DNA of 13,772 nucleotides, taken from contig PMAL01000157.1 of NCBI GenBank assembly GCA_003152555.1, positions 12,333-26,104 of the forward strand. The letters are read 5' to 3'. This DNA comes from Acidimicrobiaceae bacterium. Lineage in GTDB: Bacteria > Actinomycetota > Acidimicrobiia > Acidimicrobiales > RAAP-2. Position numbers and translations under genes: made by a program. Position 1 is the first letter of the stretch; the number at the start of each line of letters is the position of its first letter. Of the stretch, positions 7,639-13,772 are shown piece after piece. The notes beneath the pieces are model-generated. The model was not told the DNA's origin. It did no database searches and saw only the letters and a list, made by a program, of their open reading frames with translations.

Positions 7639-7953
7639 GTGACGTCTACGGAAATTCCCATTGCGTGCTCACTCGACGCGGGCGAAGCACGTGCGCAACT
7701 CGGAGAGTAGAAAGAAATTTTTGCGCGCGTCGTGACACGCGTCGAACGCACTTCGCCGAGTCGATTCGAAGCGCCGCTTCGAGTGCAGTCACCTGGATTG
7801 AGTGAGTTGGTGCAGCTTGCGCAACGCGAGAAAGCGTGCTGTCCATTCTTCGGCTTCTCCTTAATCATTGATGCGGCGTCGACAACGTTGGTCGTGGTCG
7901 TGCCCGATGACGCGTCGCCGGTGCTCGATGAATTCGTCGTCAGTGTTAGATAG
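7639..7953 (+). pseudogene. Small conserved CC-FF-F protein gene interrupted by an in-frame TAG
   Basis: Reading from GTG 7639 gives TEIPIACSLDAGEARAQLGE, then TAG at 7708-7710, then KEIFARVVTRVERTSPSRFE and on through REKACCPFFGFSLIIDAAS to VVVVPDDASPVLDEFVVSVR, ending at 7951-7953. Across the stop the two halves match one small actinobacterial family that I remember as roughly 'ACxLxxxExxxRLxEWxxLLA ... LRLxF ... LAxxExxCCxFFxFxLxxDxxxLxLxVxAPexAxxxLdxLF'. It has no name I can give and is sometimes seen with metal-responsive regulators. The family has Trp at the interrupted codon, so one TGG-to-TAG change explains the break, with no frameshift. The 74-residue segment from GTG 7732 still has the Cys pair but lacks the family start. 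TAG is a normal stop in this genome (hutI and MoxR ends), so recoding is unlikely. A sequencing error remains possible. Confidence 0.7.
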
Positions 7954-8022
7954 AGATTCCTCGTCATCTCGCACTAGAAGTCGTGATTCGACCCGCTCGG
8001 AAGGTTGTCCTTGACCACTCGG

Positions 8023-8028
8023 TAGAAT
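8023..8028 (+). promoter_or_regulatory. Possible -10 hexamer TAGAAT
   Basis: TAGAAT would start transcription near 8035 and leave a leader of about 29 bases with the RBS at 8054. The nearby TTGACC (8011-8016) is only six bases away and cannot serve as its -35. No other good -35 is visible. Confidence 0.3.
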
Positions 8029-8053
8029 GGGTGTTCGGCAGTTCTATTTTTTC

Positions 8054-8059
8054 GAGGAG
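8054..8059 (+). promoter_or_regulatory. Ribosome-binding site GAGGAG for the 92-aa protein
   Basis: GAGGAG lies four bases before GTG 8064 and favours that start over the in-frame GTG at 7983, which would add 27 residues of unlikely composition. Confidence 0.6.
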
Positions 8060-8063
8060 CATC

Positions 8064-8342
8064 GTGAGTCAGGTCCCAACTACTGAGGTGACCGAGGTCG
8101 TTGACCCGGTCGGCCACGTGCAAGTTATCTACCTCGGCCCCGTTGCTCCGCACTGGGAATGTCGCATGGTCTTTGGCGACGAGGAGCAGATTCAGGCCTT
8201 CGTTGACCGAATTGACGCGCGACTGCGTTTCTTGCCACCCCACGATCCGCAGTTTCGCCGCAATCGTGAACGCGTCAATCGCGACGCGGAGCGTGAGAAC
8301 CTCATTGTCGAGTGGAACCTCGGGTACGACGAAGAGGCCTAA
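8064..8342 (+). CDS. Small hypothetical protein, 92 aa
   Basis: I do not recognise this family. The product is acidic, soluble and without signal peptide, membrane segment or repeated cysteines. The first half looks like beta-strand plus helix (GHVQVIYLGPVAPHWECRMVFGDEEQIQAFVDRIDARL). The second half is charged and helical (FRRNRERVNRDAERENLIVEW). One Cys-Glu-Cys-like cluster is absent, with only a single Cys in HWECRM. Codon use resembles the neighbours and there is a good RBS, so it is very likely a real gene. Its TAA stop overlaps the stop of the convergent gene in the bases CTAA (8339-8342). Nothing in the context fixes its role. Confidence 0.75.
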   Translation: MSQVPTTEVTEVVDPVGHVQVIYLGPVAPHWECRMVFGDEEQIQAFVDRIDARLRFLPPHDPQFRRNRERVNRDAERENLIVEWNLGYDEEA

Positions 8343-9469
8343 GCGAGCGGCGAGTTCGTCACTCGTTCGTACCACGCCTCAGGCTCCGTCAGTTCACTCG
8401 AACTCGGTAGTCCGTCAACGCGCAGCAGGGCATCAAAGACCTTGAGCGTGTGCTCACGCTGTAGCGTCGTGACAAACTCGTGGGCCAACTCGTGGTGCGG
8501 TCCCTGCGTCGAAATTCCAAAGAGCGCCGCCGCTGCATCCTCGCCGCGTGCGTCGCTGTGGCGGTGACGGCGATAGGCCTCAACGAGCGCGGGACGCGGA
8601 CCGAGAATCGCTTCCGTGATTTCGAAAGCGGCCGCATCGAAGAAGGCCAGTAACACACTCGCCGCGGCGTTGATGGCACGGGTGGCGTCGGTCTCTTCGG
8701 GCATTTCAATGCCGTCGAGCAGGGCCTCGGGATTGTTGATGAACGACGTGAGATCTTCGGGATTGACGATTGACTGCAGCCGCGTGAGTAGATCGCCCTG
8801 GGCAATGGTGGCTTCGCGCACCGCGTCAAAGAGCAGCGCGCGCAGCGCGTCGCCAGTGCCCGGTTGCGTCAGCACTAACGACGCCACGAACTCTTGAGCT
8901 AGGGCGAACACGAAGACCTCGTCGTGCTCTAAAGTCCACGCCTCGGCGAAACTCGCGAGGTTGTTCACTACCAGCAGGCGGGCATCATCTTCACGTGGAA
9001 GTGGCAGGACGGCGAGGGACCACGCGCGTTCGGAGAAGTGACCGGCGACCGATCCCATCTGGAATCCGGTAAAGAGCGGTCCGAGCGTCGACGCCATTTG
9101 GGCCATCATCGCGTTGGGATTTTGATCGAGTTGATCGATGTCCTCGCCGGGTGTCTCGGGACTCGTGATCATTGGCGCAATGAGCGGCCGCCACTGCGTG
9201 AGGGCCGCCGTCGTGAGGGCCGATCGATTGACCGCGGTAAAGACCGGCGGACTCGAGACGCCGAATAGCGCGTCGACGTGTCGTCCGACCAACGGGGCGA
9301 GTTCTTCCAGTCGTTGACGCTCAATCGGTTCGGGATTTGGGTCGCCGTCGGTGCCTCGCGCGATATTGAGCGCTAGTTGGGTAGCCGTATCAAACCACGC
9401 GTCGGGTCCCTGCTGGCCCAGGATGTTGAAGATATCGCCGAACATTCCTTCGAATGGATTCTCACTCAC
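8339..9469 (-). CDS. DUF2342-like (putative zinc-dependent metallohydrolase) protein, probably inactive
   Basis: The 376-residue protein resembles the actinobacterial 'putative hydrolase'/zinc-dependent metalloprotease family (zincin_2, DUF2342). Shared features are the NPFEGMFGDIFNILG start, a helical region with VGRHVDALFG and WRPLIAPM (61-100), the Gly-rich GPLFTGFQMGSVAGHFSERAW (130-150) and the LPLPREDDARLLVVNNLASFAEAW stretch (155-178). In the family as I recall it, the metal site follows as LREAAHxRLF. Here the aligned segment is LAQEFVASLV (190-199): the Glu (E193) stays but the His is replaced (A196). Zinc hydrolysis therefore looks lost, unless the alignment is off. GTG 9469 is preferred over GTG 9475 because it gives MSENPF and has TAAGTT six bases upstream. 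Role unknown. Confidence 0.65.
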   Translation of the reverse strand: MSENPFEGMFGDIFNILGQQGPDAWFDTATQLALNIARGTDGDPNPEPIERQRLEELAPLVGRHVDALFGVSSPPVFTAVNRSALTTAALTQWRPLIAPMITSPETPGEDIDQLDQNPNAMMAQMASTLGPLFTGFQMGSVAGHFSERAWSLAVLPLPREDDARLLVVNNLASFAEAWTLEHDEVFVFALAQEFVASLVLTQPGTGDALRALLFDAVREATIAQGDLLTRLQSIVNPEDLTSFINNPEALLDGIEMPEETDATRAINAAASVLLAFFDAAAFEITEAILGPRPALVEAYRRHRHSDARGEDAAAALFGISTQGPHHELAHEFVTTLQREHTLKVFDALLRVDGLPSSSELTEPEAWYERVTNSPLA

Positions 9470-9475
9470 GCACAC

Positions 9476-9481
9476 AACTTA
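9476..9481 (-). promoter_or_regulatory. -10 hexamer TAAGTT of a probable leaderless promoter
   Basis: On the minus strand TAAGTT ends six bases before GTG 9469, and no Shine-Dalgarno sequence precedes that codon. The 85 bases between this gene and the divergent MreB-like gene also contain GATGTCG twice, ten bases apart (9486-9502), and the palindrome ACCCATGGGT. Confidence 0.4.
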
Positions 9482-9554
9482 AAGGATGTCGAACGATGTC
9501 GCCACGCCCCGGACCCATGGGTAAAACCACGCAGGAGTCCGACACAGGGTCGGT

Positions 9555-10580
9555 ATGGACCTAGCATTGAAGGTCTTGGCCACCGACGTAGCACTGGATA
9601 TTGGGACTGCAAACTGTCGTTTGGCGACGGCGCAACGGGGCATTCTCTTTAACGAACCAACGGTCGTGGCGATTGACACCAATTCCGGTGACGTGGTGGA
9701 AGTGGGTTTTGGCGCACTCGATTCGGTCGGACGTACGTCACGACACGTCGTGGTATTTCGACCCTTCGCCCAAGGCACCACGGTCGACTTTGACGTGACC
9801 GCTCGACTGATATCCGGACTTTTTGATCGTGCGGGAATTTCGAAGATGAGCCGGGCCCGGGTGGTGATGAGTGTGCCGTCACTCGCCACGGCAATTGAGC
9901 GTCGCGCGTTGCGCCAAGCCGCCATACAGGCTGGTGCGCGTGAAGTGAGCCTGGTCGAGGCACCGATCGCCGCGGCGATTGGACTGGGCATGCCGGTACA
10001 AGATCCCGTCGGGTCCGCAGTGACGATCCTCGGCGCTGGCGCGTCGGAGGCGGCGCTCATCTCCTTGGGCGGCATCGTCACGGGCAGCGGGCGGCGCCAC
10101 GGTGGCAATGACCTGGACGCCGCGATTGCGTCGTTACTGCGTCAACGACACGGCGTGGTCGTGGCCCCGGGAATCATCGAAGTGCTCAAGTGGAACTTGG
10201 CTTCGGCGCTCGGTCACACGCACGGCAGTTCGGAGGTCGTGTCGGCGCGTATGGTCGACAGTGGTGATCCCGTGGAGGTCGAAGTCGGGGCCGATTTGGT
10301 GAACTTAGCGCTCACGGACGTGCTTAACTCCACGATCAAGATGGTCCAGGACTGCCTGAGCGACGCGCCGCCGGACCTCTCCCAGGATGTGAGTGCTGGC
10401 GGCCTCACTCTGGTAGGCGGTCACGCGCGACTGAGTGATTTTGCCGAACTCATCGCCACAGGTACTGGTATTGAGGTAAACGTGGCTGACGACGCCGATC
10501 TCGTGATCATCCAGGGACTGCAGTTGTGTCTGGCGGAGATGTCCTCGCTGCACGCACTCTTGCGCAACGTCGATCGTTAG
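9555..10580 (+). CDS. MreB-like actin homologue with altered second phosphate loop
   Basis: The 341-residue protein has the size and order of MreB, the bacterial actin that guides cell-wall synthesis under the membrane. Conserved parts are phosphate-1 LDIGTAN (14-20), RGILFNEPTVVAID (28-41), RALRQAAIQAGAREVSLVEAPIAAAIGLGMPV (117-148) and the adenosine-site motif LTLVGGHARL (284-293). In phosphate-2, where MreB has DIGGGTTE, this protein has ILGAGASE (158-165): the metal-coordinating Asp and both Thr are changed, while ISLGG (169-173) follows as in MreB. It may bind nucleotide poorly or not hydrolyse it. It stands alone, without mreC, mreD or penicillin-binding protein genes in the window, so it may be a paralogue of a canonical MreB. 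ATG 9555 has a weak AGGGT five bases upstream. It meets the HEAT gene tail-to-tail in TTAG. Confidence 0.85.
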   Translation: MDLALKVLATDVALDIGTANCRLATAQRGILFNEPTVVAIDTNSGDVVEVGFGALDSVGRTSRHVVVFRPFAQGTTVDFDVTARLISGLFDRAGISKMSRARVVMSVPSLATAIERRALRQAAIQAGAREVSLVEAPIAAAIGLGMPVQDPVGSAVTILGAGASEAALISLGGIVTGSGRRHGGNDLDAAIASLLRQRHGVVVAPGIIEVLKWNLASALGHTHGSSEVVSARMVDSGDPVEVEVGADLVNLALTDVLNSTIKMVQDCLSDAPPDLSQDVSAGGLTLVGGHARLSDFAELIATGTGIEVNVADDADLVIIQGLQLCLAEMSSLHALLRNVDR

Positions 10581-11209
10581 TCGTCCTCTCGCGCTAGTTG
10601 ATTGACGGCGGCGCGAACCTGCCAGTCGCGGTCTTCACTCGCTCGCGCTAACGCCTCGTCAATATCAGGGCCCTCAAAGTTGGATAGGGCGACGATGGCG
10701 CGCCGGCGCACTGGTGGTTTGTCCTCGAGCGCACCCAATACTGCGGCGCGTCCACGATCGTCACCAATGGCGCCCAGCGCGGCGACCGCCGCCTCGCGGC
10801 ATCGGGCGTCGTCGTGGCCCTGGGCCACGAGACACAGTGCTTCGACCGCCGCGACGTAGAGGTGCTCACCGAGTGCGAAGGCCGCACCATCGACCACCAA
10901 CGGATCAGGATCGGCCAGTGCCTCGATGATCTGGTTGAAGACGTCGTCACTCGAGATCTTCTCGTAGGCAATCAGCGTGAGCGCCTCTCGACGAACATCG
11001 AGGTCACCATCTTGCAGTGCGCTGAACCAGTCGTCGTCGGACAAGAGCGAATGGCGCACGGCTCCACGTAACGCAAGCACGCGGTGGCGCGGTGAACTCG
11101 CGCGAAGATTGGTCTTCAACAGTTGGGTGGCCTCGTCGCCTTGGGCGAAACCGGCACGCAGGAGTGCCTCGCCAAGCCCCTCCGGTAATGTTGAATCATC
11201 ACTGTGCAC
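10577..11209 (-). CDS. HEAT-repeat (PBS-lyase-like) protein
   Basis: This 210-residue all-helical protein is built of about five HEAT-like repeats. They are recognisable by the pattern 'D..VR..A...L' in DGDLDVRREALTLIA, DPDPLVVDGAAFALGE, HDDARCREAAVAALGAIGD, KPPVRRRAIVALSNF and DRDWQVRAAVNQLA. Such proteins are usually protein-binding scaffolds. The E/Z-lyase members of this fold act on phycobilins, which is not expected here. No catalytic residues can be pointed out. The GTG start (11207-11209) is the first possible one after a TGA three codons upstream. It lies in the hexamer GTGCAC, which also holds the start codon of the divergent protease gene. Its TAA stop overlaps the MreB-like gene's TAG by sharing TTAG. 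Its partner is unknown. Confidence 0.8.
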   Translation of the reverse strand: MHSDDSTLPEGLGEALLRAGFAQGDEATQLLKTNLRASSPRHRVLALRGAVRHSLLSDDDWFSALQDGDLDVRREALTLIAYEKISSDDVFNQIIEALADPDPLVVDGAAFALGEHLYVAAVEALCLVAQGHDDARCREAAVAALGAIGDDRGRAAVLGALEDKPPVRRRAIVALSNFEGPDIDEALARASEDRDWQVRAAVNQLAREDD

Positions 11210-12331
11210 GACCCCATCTCAGCACCTGCGCGTCCTCCCCGGCGATTCCTCAAGCCGTTAATCGCCCTGATCGTGGTACTGGTCGCAGTGTTTATCGGCG
11301 GTAGGTGGAACCTGTCGGAGTACGCGATCACTCCGGGCCAAGCCACACCGGTTGCACCGCTGGTTAAAGTCCAGGGCATCAAGACCGACCAGCACAACGA
11401 CAGGATAATGCTGGTCGACGTGTACCTTTCGACGGTCAACGTGTTGCAGTGGATAGGGCTTCATTTTGAGTCGCACGTGCAGTTCGCGCCGGCGGACGAA
11501 CTCATTGATCCCGGTATTCCCAGTAATGAACTTGGCCCCCAGGGCTATCAAGAAATGAACGACTCGAAACAGGCCGCGGAGGTTGCTGCCTTCAGGGCGC
11601 TGGGATGGAAGGTTCCCGCGTCGCCGACTGGCACGGCCATCACGGGCGTCGTTGCGCCATCCCCGGCCTATTCGGCCAAGTTGCAAGTGGGCGACGAGAT
11701 TGTGGGCGTTGACGGCCACGCGGTCACCAGCAATTGCGGGCTGGTCGCCCTCGTACATTCACGTTCGCCCGGAACGCAGTTGCGTCTCAGTGTCAAAAAA
11801 GCCAAAATCAGTCAGTCCGGCGTTATTACCCTTGAGCGCCCGACCACCGTGGAACTATCCACGGCCAAGGCGCCGAGTTATTTGGGTGCGACCGGGTGCG
11901 CGGGAGTGACGGGGCCGAATCGTTCGTGGCTTGGCGTCACCATAGAAGACGGAACGAACTACGTACTGCCGGCCACGGTGTCTATTAATACCGCCGACAT
12001 CGGCGGTCCGTCGGCCGGTCTCGCCATGACGCTCGCCCTGATCGACAAGTTGAGCCGCGGATCGCTGACCGGGCACCACGTGATCGCGGTAACCGGAACC
12101 ATCGCCGTCAACGGCTCGGTGGGCGACGTCGGTGGCGTGGCCCAAAAAACGGTGGCGGCCAGCCGCGCGGGCGCGACCATATTTTTTGTTCCCCAGGTCG
12201 AAGTCGCCACGGCCAAAAGTGTCGGCGAATCGGGCCTGCGTATTGTGGGCGTAACGAGCTTGAAGCAAGTGCTTTCTGACCTTCGTCAACTAGGTGGGGC
12301 GGCGCCCATACCCCTTACCAAGCCCCACTAA
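11204..12331 (+). CDS. PDZ and Lon (S16)-domain membrane-anchored serine protease, YlbL type
   Basis: The 375-residue protein has a short basic N-terminus (RPPRRFLK) and one hydrophobic helix (about 18-32) that should anchor it with the rest outside the cytoplasm. A PDZ domain follows at about 143-200 (GTAITGVVAPSPAYSAKLQVGDEIVGVDG). The C-terminal Lon proteolytic domain (about 245-360) has the Ser-Lys dyad: S270 in GGPSAGLAM and K315 in GGVAQKTVAAS, with the usual GTIAVNGSVGDVGG before the lysine. Length and layout match YlbL/secreted PDZ-Lon proteases, which in Bacillus take part in DNA-damage checkpoint recovery. The role in actinobacteria is less clear. GTG 11204 is the only start that keeps the anchor, because a TGA lies four codons upstream. 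No RBS is visible. Confidence 0.92.
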   Translation: MHDPISAPARPPRRFLKPLIALIVVLVAVFIGGRWNLSEYAITPGQATPVAPLVKVQGIKTDQHNDRIMLVDVYLSTVNVLQWIGLHFESHVQFAPADELIDPGIPSNELGPQGYQEMNDSKQAAEVAAFRALGWKVPASPTGTAITGVVAPSPAYSAKLQVGDEIVGVDGHAVTSNCGLVALVHSRSPGTQLRLSVKKAKISQSGVITLERPTTVELSTAKAPSYLGATGCAGVTGPNRSWLGVTIEDGTNYVLPATVSINTADIGGPSAGLAMTLALIDKLSRGSLTGHHVIAVTGTIAVNGSVGDVGGVAQKTVAASRAGATIFFVPQVEVATAKSVGESGLRIVGVTSLKQVLSDLRQLGGAAPIPLTKPH

Positions 12332-12356
12332 GCCAATATTTTGGTGCCCCACGCCG

Positions 12357-12362
12357 TAGTCT
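12357..12362 (+). promoter_or_regulatory. -10 hexamer TAGTCT before the DivIVA-domain gene
   Basis: TAGTCT ends seven bases before ATG 12370. The bases between include GAAGGA, which touches the ATG and is too close to act as a ribosome-binding site. A leaderless or nearly leaderless message is the simplest reading. No terminator is visible after the protease gene, so read-through is also possible. Confidence 0.4.
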
Positions 12363-12369
12363 TGAAGGA

Positions 12370-13772
12370 ATGGACGACCGCAGAATTCTTTCAACCACGC
12401 GTCAATCGTCGACCGAGATCACCCGAGTTAACTTCACGACCATAAGAAAAGGGGGCCTGGACCCGCAGGAGGTTCGCCTGCACCTAGAGTCCGTCGCCCG
12501 AGAAGTCGCTCACCTCGAAACCAGGATTCGCGAGATGCAGGATCAGCTCATTGAGGCCCAGCGCCGCGTTGCCAATCCCACCTTTGACGAGGTGACGCTG
12601 ACTAACGCCTTGGGTTCCCAGAGCGCGGCGATACTTCGCGGGGCCCACGAGGAGGCCGGTCGGGTCACCGCCGAAGCGCAAGAACGCAGCGCGCAGCTGT
12701 TTTCCGAGAGCCAACAGCGTGCGGCGTCGCACCTCATTGAAGCCCAGGAGAGGGCCACCGCCATCATCACCGAAGCCGAGAACACCGCGGCGCAAATCGA
12801 TCACGACGCGCGGCTTGGCGCCGAGCGACTCATTGACTCGGCCAAGGTCAACGGCGAGGCGCTGGTCGATCTCGCGCGCGAGCAAGGTCGCGCGATTCTC
12901 GAACAGTCCAACGAAGCGCGCAAGACGGTCTTAAACGACTTGGCCGTCAAGCGCAAGGCGCTGCACATGCAAATCGATCAGCTGCGTGCGGCGCGTGACA
13001 CGTTGGGAACGTTTGTGGGAACGCTCAGCGAGCAGGTTGAATCCGTCCTCGCGGGCATCAATAGTTCTGACGACGCGGCACGCACTGCCGCGCTCGAGGC
13101 GCTGCGTCAACACCCCGCCTCACCCGAACCTACCGAAGAGGAACTGCTCGCCGGCACGCCGCTGCGCCACGTACCCACGCCCGAGATTCCGCCGGTCGCG
13201 GCCGCTCCGGAAGTTCCCAAGGCCAAGGTTCGCAAGGCCGAAAAAGTCGAGGAACCGAGCGGGGAAATCTTGCTTGAGGATGATCCTTCGGGCACCGACG
13301 TCGTGAATGAGATCTTTGCCCGCCTGCGCAAGGCCACCCTCGAAGAGCGCGGTGCGACGGCGCCCGCTCCGCGAAAGGCACCGCCCGCGAAACCCGAAAC
13401 GCCCACCGGAGAACTCTTCGAGCGCCGTGACGGCGCCCTCGAAGAGCCGCTCGCCGCTTTGACACGCAAGGTCAAGCGCGCCCTGCAAGATGACCAGAAC
13501 ATCATGTTGGAACGGCTGCGCGACGTGAAGGCAATGATCACGACCGAGCTCGAGGACGAACACGCCCAGCGCGCCCGTTACGCCGAGGCAGCCTTTGACG
13601 CACTGGCCGGAGCCGCCGACGCCGGCGTGAAGTTCGCCTTTGAAGAGGCGGGCGCTGCGGGCGGGGCAATCAACCGCAGTGATCTCGAGGAGTGCTCGGC
13701 CGACTTGGCCGTCACCATCGTCCTGGCGCTGCGCAAGAGAATCTTGGCCGACGGCAGTGGTGACGGATCGGA
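12370..13772 (+). CDS. DivIVA-domain coiled-coil protein (3' end outside window)
   Basis: The frame is open from ATG 12370 to the window end, giving 467 residues and continuing. Residues about 18-50 (EITRVNFTTIRKGGLDPQEVRLHLESVAREVAHLE) resemble the DivIVA N-terminal membrane-binding hairpin pattern 'F..vrrGYd..eVd.fL..v'. A long heptad-rich coiled coil follows to about 220 (ALGSQSAAILRGAHEEAGRVTAEAQERS and similar). Then comes a Pro/Ala/Lys/Glu-rich linker (about 245-355) and a second helical region starting at LTRKVKRALQDDQN. DivIVA proteins sit at curved membrane and recruit division or polar-growth factors. The long disordered linker and second helical domain make it larger than Wag31 or SepIVA. 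Next to a secreted protease and near an MreB-like gene, a role in envelope growth is plausible but inferred. Confidence 0.8.
   Translation, partial: MDDRRILSTTRQSSTEITRVNFTTIRKGGLDPQEVRLHLESVAREVAHLETRIREMQDQLIEAQRRVANPTFDEVTLTNALGSQSAAILRGAHEEAGRVTAEAQERSAQLFSESQQRAASHLIEAQERATAIITEAENTAAQIDHDARLGAERLIDSAKVNGEALVDLAREQGRAILEQSNEARKTVLNDLAVKRKALHMQIDQLRAARDTLGTFVGTLSEQVESVLAGINSSDDAARTAALEALRQHPASPEPTEEELLAGTPLRHVPTPEIPPVAAAPEVPKAKVRKAEKVEEPSGEILLEDDPSGTDVVNEIFARLRKATLEERGATAPAPRKAPPAKPETPTGELFERRDGALEEPLAALTRKVKRALQDDQNIMLERLRDVKAMITTELEDEHAQRARYAEAAFDALAGAADAGVKFAFEEAGAAGGAINRSDLEECSADLAVTIVLALRKRILADGSGDGS

Noticed and set aside
7708..7710. Read-through or amino-acid recoding of TAG
   Set aside because: TAG ends several intact genes here (hutI, MoxR, VWA, whiB), and I see no pyrrolysine-type context or stem downstream. 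A mutation or read error is simpler.
7584..7967. Minus-strand open frame of 127 codons across the broken gene
   Set aside because: Low-complexity Ser/Arg/Thr composition, no RBS or family likeness, and it is antisense to a frame with clear protein-family sequence.
8011..8028. TTGACC plus TAGAAT as a -35/-10 pair
   Set aside because: The spacing is only six bases; they cannot belong to one promoter.

Overview
The window looks like a chromosomal segment of a moderately GC-rich actinobacterium. The evidence is two WhiB-family genes, an actinobacterial-type HutI, an Rv0958/Rv0959-like MoxR/VWA pair, a secreted PDZ-Lon (YlbL-type) protease, a DivIVA-domain protein, frequent GTG starts and probable leaderless promoters. 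A stand-alone short glutamate formiminotransferase together with an MreB-like gene suggests the class Acidimicrobiia. That placement is inference from gene content, not a phylogeny. I see no insertion sequence, phage, CRISPR array, tRNA or rRNA.

Region 1-2415 (+): the 3' part of hutU (urocanase; its 5' end lies outside the window) abuts hutI with no gap. These are steps 2 and 3 of histidine degradation. The formimino group released at the end of this route is handled by ftcD, which lies about 4 kb away on the other strand (6299-7129). Region 2463-5881 (+): a MoxR-type AAA+ ATPase and a VWA/MIDAS protein overlap by one base. They are a probable chaperone-like pair of unknown client, preceded by a probable leaderless promoter.

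Region 5882-7393: one whiB (+) is preceded by a perfect 22-bp palindrome inside a longer dyad. It converges on ftcD (-), which follows a second whiB (-) closely, so ftcD is bracketed by two WhiB genes. Region 7394-8063 is poor in intact genes. It holds AT-rich whiB upstream DNA and a small conserved-family gene broken by one in-frame TAG exactly where the family, as I remember it, has a Trp. Region 8064-9469: a 92-aa unknown protein (+) runs tail-to-tail into a DUF2342-like protein (-) that seems to lack its metal-binding histidine.

Region 9555-12331: an MreB-like actin homologue with an altered second phosphate loop runs tail-to-tail into a HEAT-repeat protein (-). The HEAT gene is divergent from the PDZ-Lon protease, and both start codons lie in the same six bases, GTGCAC. 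Region 12370-13772: a DivIVA-domain coiled-coil protein, open at the window end. The right half therefore leans toward cell envelope and shape functions.

Gene packing is extreme, with abutting or overlapping starts and stops throughout. Several starts have a TANNNT hexamer 6-7 nt upstream, the geometry expected for leaderless mRNAs. I do not see a clear new multi-gene system. The best leads are the Trp-to-stop gene, the whiB palindrome, the shared-start divergent pair, and the two paralogue-like proteins with degraded active sites.
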